Assembly (NCBI GenBank): GCA_002309575.1
Contig: DBXP01000049.1
Span: 16,225-42,830 of the forward strand
Length of the DNA: 26,606 bases
Direction of reading: 5' to 3'
Origin: a bacterium UBP6_UBA1209
GTDB lineage: Bacteria; UBP6; UBA1177
The position numbers were made by a program, and so were the translations under genes. Below the pieces are notes generated by a model that did no database searches, was not told the origin of the DNA, and saw nothing but the letters and a program-made list of their open reading frames with translations. Positions 22,481-26,606 of this stretch are shown here, piece by piece (the stretch's first letter is position 1; the number at the start of each line of letters is the position of its first letter).

Positions 22481-23557
22481 GTGGACGACAACAGAAAAGA
22501 GATGCTCAACAGTGTCATCAAAAGCGTTGAAAAACAGTACGGAAAGGGCTCGATCATGCTTCTCGGGAACGAGGATATCACCGATATACCGGTAATCCCG
22601 TCAGGCTCGACAAGCCTTGACATCGCGATGGGGATCGGCGGTTATCCCCGCGGCAGGATCATAGAAATTTTCGGTCCCGAATCCTCCGGCAAGACGACTC
22701 TCGCGCTCCACGCTATCGCCGAAGCCCAGAAAAAGGGCGGAGCTGCCGCGTTCATCGACGTCGAGCACGCTTTCGACATCAACTACGCGAAAAGACTCGG
22801 TATCCAGGTCGATTCGCTCGTCGTTTCACAGCCCGACTACGCCGAGCAGGCGCTTGAGATCGCCGAGACCCTTGTCAGAAGCAACGCCATCGATATCCTT
22901 ATCATCGACTCCGTCGCGGCACTCGTACCTAAAAGCGAGATCGAGGGCGAGATGGGCGAAAGCCAGATGGGCGTTCAGGCGCGTCTGATGTCGCAGGCTC
23001 TGAGAAAGCTCACGGCGGCAGTCAGCAAATCGAAAACCTGCCTCATCTTCATCAACCAGCTCCGCAACAAGATCGGCGTCTTCTACGGCAGCCCGGAGAC
23101 GACGACAGGCGGCAACGCGCTCAAATTCTACGCTTCGATCCGTATCGATATCCGCAAGGTCGCAAGCATTAAGGACAAGGAGGATGTCATCGGAAACCAG
23201 GTCCGCGTGAAGATCCAGAAAAACAAACTCTTCCCGCCCTTCCGCGAGGCTACATTCGACATCATCTACGGCAAGGGTATCGACCGCCTCACCGATATGG
23301 TGAATGTTGCAGAGGCTGACGGGATCATCACAAAGAGCGGCAGCTGGTACTCCTACAACAACGAAAAGCTGGCGCAGGGTCTTGCAAACACTGCAAAAAT
23401 GCTGAAGGATTCTCCCGAGATGATGATGGAGATCGTCAATAAGATCAAAAAGAAACACAATTTCATGAGAGATGATGCGGCAGACCAGCAGAAAGCCGAC
23501 GAGACTACCGAACAGGCAGAGACCAGCAACAAAAAATCCAACGGAGCGGCAAAATGA
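22481..23557 (+). CDS. recA: Recombinase A
   Basis: The predicted protein has 358 residues. GTG 22481 is chosen because GGAGG (22471-22475) sits 5 nt before it; the ATG at 22469 overlaps that SD. RecA binds ssDNA, catalyses strand exchange and triggers LexA self-cleavage. Visible are Walker A GPESSGKTT (~65-73), FIDVEHAFD (most RecA have AEHALD), Walker B ILIIDSVAALVPKSEIEGE, loop L1 MGVQARLMSQALRKL and loop L2 NQLRNKIGVFYGSPETTTGG, then NALKFYASIRIDIRK. The C-terminal ~35 residues are an acidic, Gln/Ser/Lys-rich tail as usual. The TGA overlaps the pilT start (ATGA). Confidence 0.97.
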   Translation: MDDNRKEMLNSVIKSVEKQYGKGSIMLLGNEDITDIPVIPSGSTSLDIAMGIGGYPRGRIIEIFGPESSGKTTLALHAIAEAQKKGGAAAFIDVEHAFDINYAKRLGIQVDSLVVSQPDYAEQALEIAETLVRSNAIDILIIDSVAALVPKSEIEGEMGESQMGVQARLMSQALRKLTAAVSKSKTCLIFINQLRNKIGVFYGSPETTTGGNALKFYASIRIDIRKVASIKDKEDVIGNQVRVKIQKNKLFPPFREATFDIIYGKGIDRLTDMVNVAEADGIITKSGSWYSYNNEKLAQGLANTAKMLKDSPEMMMEIVNKIKKKHNFMRDDAADQQKADETTEQAETSNKKSNGAAK

Positions 23558-24744
23558 GCGAACCGAACGAATTACTGGCTCAGTTAAACGAACTTTTAAA
23601 GACTGCAGTCCAATACAACGCATCTGATATCCACATGAAAACCATGAGCGTCCCGACCTTCAGGATCAACGGAACCCTGCACCGCGTCGAAGAGTTCGGT
23701 GTATTAAGGCCCGAGCGCATCAACCCGATGCTTGCTTCCATCCTGAACGACGAGCAGCGCAAAATGGTACGCGACAACATCGAAGTCGACCTTTCATACA
23801 CGCTGCCGAGCGTTGCGAGATTCAGGGTAAACATCTACAAACAGCGCAACTCGCTCTGCGGAGTTTTCAGAACTATCCCATTTTCCGTAAAGACGATCGA
23901 TGAACTTGTCCTGCCACCGGTGATCCGGAAGATCGCCGAGTTTCAGCGCGGTCTGGTCCTTGTCACAGGAACGACGGGAAGCGGTAAGTCGACAACGATG
24001 GCGGCGATGATCGACCACATCAACTCGACGCGTTCCTGCAACATCATCACGATCGAGGACCCGATCGAGTTCCTTCTCCGCGACAAAAAAAGCGCGATCA
24101 GCCAGCGTGAGATCGGTATCGACACCCTCTCGTTCGCCAAAGCGCTGCGCGGCTCGCTCCGTCAGGACCCCGACGTAATAATGGTCGGCGAAATGCGAGA
24201 CCTGGAGACTATCGAAATCGCCCTTACTGCCGCTGAGACAGGCCACCTTGTCATCAGCACACTCCACACGATGAACGCAGCCGAAACCATCAACCGAATC
24301 ATCTCGGTCTTCCCGCCGAACGGTCAGGCGCAGATACGCCACCAGCTAGGAAGCGTCCTCGTCGCAGCCATCAGCCAGCGGCTGATCAAAGTCAAGGGAG
24401 GAAAGGGCCGTGTCCCGGCGATCGAGGTCCTTATCTCGACACCGCTCGTAAAGGACATCATCCTTGACAGTTCAAGGTTCGGCGAGCTCCGCGAAGTCAT
24501 CGAGAAGGGTTATCTCTCCTACGGAATGCAGACCTTCGACCAGTCGATCTTCCAGCTTTACAAAGACGGCCACATCACGGCGAAAGAGGCGATGGAAAAC
24601 GCCTCCAACCCGGAAGACCTCAAGCTCAGGATGGAGGGCGTCACAACTGCCGGCGGCGGCGACTGGGGCTCGTTCGACAAAGACGAAGAGGAGGACAAGA
24701 GCTATCTTGACCAGTATCAGCCGACAGACGAGGGAGACTACTGA
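23554..24744 (+). CDS. pilT: Type IV pilus retraction ATPase PilT
   Basis: The predicted protein has 396 residues. ATG 23554 overlaps the recA stop by 4 nt; a GGAG lies in the recA end. It is a GspE/PilT hexameric ATPase with N-terminal PAS-like domain (NASDIHMK...FRINGTLHRV), Walker A GTTGSGKST (139-147), Asp box IITIEDPIEF, Walker B DPDVIMVGEMRD, His box GHLVISTLHTMNAAETINRI and the PilT-typical SYGMQTFDQSI. The AIRNLIRE motif of classical PilT is replaced by a region ending RFGELREVIEKG. The C-terminus is extended and acidic (DKDEEEDKSYLDQYQ). PilT depolymerises pili, driving twitching and DNA uptake. No pilus structural genes are in the window. Confidence 0.94.
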   Translation: MSEPNELLAQLNELLKTAVQYNASDIHMKTMSVPTFRINGTLHRVEEFGVLRPERINPMLASILNDEQRKMVRDNIEVDLSYTLPSVARFRVNIYKQRNSLCGVFRTIPFSVKTIDELVLPPVIRKIAEFQRGLVLVTGTTGSGKSTTMAAMIDHINSTRSCNIITIEDPIEFLLRDKKSAISQREIGIDTLSFAKALRGSLRQDPDVIMVGEMRDLETIEIALTAAETGHLVISTLHTMNAAETINRIISVFPPNGQAQIRHQLGSVLVAAISQRLIKVKGGKGRVPAIEVLISTPLVKDIILDSSRFGELREVIEKGYLSYGMQTFDQSIFQLYKDGHITAKEAMENASNPEDLKLRMEGVTTAGGGDWGSFDKDEEEDKSYLDQYQPTDEGDY

Positions 24745-24749
24745 GAACC

Positions 24750-25544
24750 ATGAGAACCGCACTTGTCCAGAACGATCCCGCATGGGGTCAAGTCACTGAA
24801 AACATTGATCAGATCTTTGGTCTTATGTCAAAAGAGAAAGCCAGTCTCTATATCCTTCCCGAGATGTGCTACACAGGTTACCAGATGAGATCCAAAGATG
24901 AGCTGGAGCAGCTGGCGGACTCTGTCGAATCGGAGAATATCCAACGTTTTTTCCGCTGGTCGAAAGAGAACGACGCAGCCGTGATCTTAGGCTTCCCCGA
25001 GCGGGCGGCAGACGGCAGGATCTACAACTCGTCGATATTCATCATGCCCGACGGAGCCTTCAACATCTACCGGAAGAGCCACCTTTTTTACAAGGAAAAA
25101 CTCTTTTTTGAACCCGGGAACACCGGTTTTCGCGTGATCGAATGGCGCGGACTGAAAATCGGTCAGGCGATCTGCTTCGACTGGTACTTTTCGGAGAGCT
25201 TCAAGACTCTGGCCCTGATGGGCGCTGACCTCATTGCGCACAGCTGCAACCTCGTCATGCTTCACTGCCAGCGGGTCGACTTCGCGAGAGCGATCGAAAA
25301 CAGGGTCTTTATCGCGACCGTAAACCGCATCGGTGACGAAGAGCGTGACGGCGAAAAGCTTCACTACACCGGTCAGAGCGTCTGCGTAGACCCGCTCGGG
25401 AACTACCTCATAGATGCGCCGAAAACCGAAACAGGCTGTTTTGCGGCTGAAATAGACCCGGCCCTCTCAAGAGACAAGAATCTCAACAAATACAACAATT
25501 TATTTCAGGACAGAAGAGAAATCTTCTACAAAAACATTCACTGA
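24750..25544 (+). CDS. Carbon-nitrogen hydrolase (nitrilase superfamily) amidase
   Basis: The predicted protein has 264 residues, a typical length. ATG 24750 is 5 nt after the pilT stop; the SD is weak (GAG before the start). The Glu-Lys-Cys triad is intact: Glu38 in YILPEMCYTGY, Lys109 in YRKSHLF and Cys142 in GQAICFDWYFSE. The FDWYF surrounding of Cys fits the branch of omega-amidase/N-carbamoylputrescine-amidase-like enzymes, but the substrate cannot be assigned. It shares the recA-pilT transcription unit by spacing, without an evident functional link, and converges with the LamG protein gene 12 bp away. Confidence 0.9.
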   Translation: MRTALVQNDPAWGQVTENIDQIFGLMSKEKASLYILPEMCYTGYQMRSKDELEQLADSVESENIQRFFRWSKENDAAVILGFPERAADGRIYNSSIFIMPDGAFNIYRKSHLFYKEKLFFEPGNTGFRVIEWRGLKIGQAICFDWYFSESFKTLALMGADLIAHSCNLVMLHCQRVDFARAIENRVFIATVNRIGDEERDGEKLHYTGQSVCVDPLGNYLIDAPKTETGCFAAEIDPALSRDKNLNKYNNLFQDRREIFYKNIH

Positions 25545-25556
25545 CGGATTAGAAAA

Positions 25557-26606
25557 TCAGTTTCCGGGACAGTCTGTAGACCATTCGATATTGTGAAGAT
25601 CGGATTCCGGGACCCCTGCCGAGCCGACAAGCTTCATGATCGTCTCGTGATCGAACTTCCATGACTCGAGAGTGTTTGTATCAGCCGCCAGATCAGCGCT
25701 CGGAGTAAAGCTTCCGTTGTACAGGACAGCCTTGGAGATCCTGAGACCGCTGACAAGACCGTTGAAATAGCGGCTTCCGTTATAGCCGACATAGAGCCCG
25801 TCGTTTACACTTGCAAGCTTCAGGGCTTCAGAGCTGGAGATATTGTCCTTTGTAGTTGTCGCCATCTTAGCCCCGTTGACGTAAAGATTCAGCGTGATAT
25901 CTGCAGACTGGACAAGAGAGCCGCTCACCGTCGATTTACCGGTCAAAGCGACATGTACCCAGTCGTAGGAAGGAAGAGTCGAAACCTGATTGTCATATGT
26001 AAGGGTGTATTCTTTAGTTTGTCCGAATCCCATCACCGAGTATGTCATGTTGGTGGTCACCGTGGTGTAGAGGTAGCGTCTGGTGCCGCCGTATTTTGTA
26101 TAAGTTCCGACCGGATAGATCTCGAAGGAGGGTGACGAGACACCGTTTCCGCCCCTTCTCAGGACAGGAGGTGTCGATGTGCTTTGCGAGAAAGTTGGAA
26201 GAGAATCCTGTTTGTACCAGAACTCGATCGTCCATTCCGACCCCATATCAGTGTCAAAAAGCGACCTGGGATCGTTGTCAAGGAAGATGTATGAATTTGT
26301 TCCGTTAAGCTTTACTGAACACAAATTCTTGCAGGCGTTATCCTCGCGCCTGGTCCCCGCCTCGCATTTGTAAGTGCAGACGCCGCCAGCTTCGTTGTAG
26401 TTCGGAGAAGGCACTGCCGGCCACTCTCCGGAATCAAAATCAAAAGTCAGGGTCGCCGTTCCGCCGTTATTCCACTCGGTACCGGATTCAGAAAGTGCGC
26501 CGCAGGAGACCTCTTTGGTGCAGATCCCGGCACTGTAGGTCCCGCCGTTATCAGCACAGACCTGAGCAGGTGTCGGTCCGGAATCACCCGAGTCGCTCGA
26601 GTCGCC
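25557..26606 (-). CDS. LamG-domain (concanavalin A-like) surface protein, N-terminus beyond window
   Basis: The frame is open from the window edge (26606) to the stop at 25557-25559, giving 349 C-terminal residues. A GTG at 26414 is internal, not a start. The visible N-terminal part has a Ser/Asp linker (DSSDSGDSGP) and Cys-containing modules (CADNGGTYSAGICTKEVSC, CTYKCEAGTRREDNACKNLC). About 200 residues of a Laminin_G_3-like jelly roll follow: VKLNGTNSYIFLDND, EWTIEFWYKQDS, WVHVALTG, NLYVNGAKMATT, FNGLVSGLRISKAVLYNGSF. It ends DLHNIEWSTDCPGN. Such domains bind carbohydrate or protein at the cell surface. The DSGDSS linkers resemble those of the lipoproteins in this window, so a lipobox N-terminus is likely but not visible. 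Confidence 0.85.
   Translation of the reverse strand, partial: GDSSDSGDSGPTPAQVCADNGGTYSAGICTKEVSCGALSESGTEWNNGGTATLTFDFDSGEWPAVPSPNYNEAGGVCTYKCEAGTRREDNACKNLCSVKLNGTNSYIFLDNDPRSLFDTDMGSEWTIEFWYKQDSLPTFSQSTSTPPVLRRGGNGVSSPSFEIYPVGTYTKYGGTRRYLYTTVTTNMTYSVMGFGQTKEYTLTYDNQVSTLPSYDWVHVALTGKSTVSGSLVQSADITLNLYVNGAKMATTTKDNISSSEALKLASVNDGLYVGYNGSRYFNGLVSGLRISKAVLYNGSFTPSADLAADTNTLESWKFDHETIMKLVGSAGVPESDLHNIEWSTDCPGN

Overview
The window reads as a chromosomal segment of a Gram-negative bacterium. It encodes five lipoproteins with lipobox signal peptides, an outer-membrane beta-barrel candidate, a PilT ATPase, an ExbB-type channel, and acidic Ser/Asp-rich lipoprotein linkers. These linkers, the Cys-rich and LamG surface proteins, and anaerobe-type enzymes (CitF-like, NfnA/SudB-like) fit an uncultured anaerobic deltaproteobacterial or myxococcal lineage. 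That assignment is weak because no rRNA or other phylogenetic marker except RecA is present.

Layout. 1-1218: 3' end of a tandem TPR (kinesin-light-chain type) gene with DNA-level repeats. 1245-7272 (minus): two related beta-propeller lipoproteins with an AAA/DUF4143 ATPase between them. 7340-10014 (minus): a THUMP/RlmL-type rRNA methyltransferase overlapping a GT39-like membrane glycosyltransferase. 10207-11619: a second AAA/DUF4143 ATPase, AT-richer than its neighbours, with its own repeat elements. 11711-13168: a short leader ORF, an SD-masking hairpin and an MgtE_N-CorA fusion transporter. 13187-14710 (minus): a Sel1-repeat lipoprotein with a coiled-coil and charged tail. 14860-19029: citF-like gene, then a Cys-rich lipoprotein overlapping an outer-membrane protein gene. 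19039-19908 (minus): a UbiA/DPPR-synthase-like prenyltransferase, divergent from psd, an NfnA-like flavoprotein gene and exbB (20033-22374). 22481-25544: recA overlapping pilT, then a nitrilase-family amidohydrolase gene. 25557-26606 (minus): a LamG-domain surface protein cut by the window end.

The most notable non-coding signals are in two places. First, both DUF4143 ATPase genes carry two copies of a 31-bp palindrome-cored element, 74-75 bp apart, flanking a recognisable promoter, with the proximal copy ending at the Shine-Dalgarno sequence. This looks like a self-contained autoregulated cassette. Second, the Mg2+-transporter-like gene is preceded by an 18-codon leader ORF and a perfect 7-bp hairpin that sequesters its Shine-Dalgarno sequence, which suggests leader-coupled translational control. 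Base composition is clearly AT-richer in 1-7300 and in the second ATPase cassette than in the rest. No tRNA, rRNA, CRISPR array or transposase was seen.
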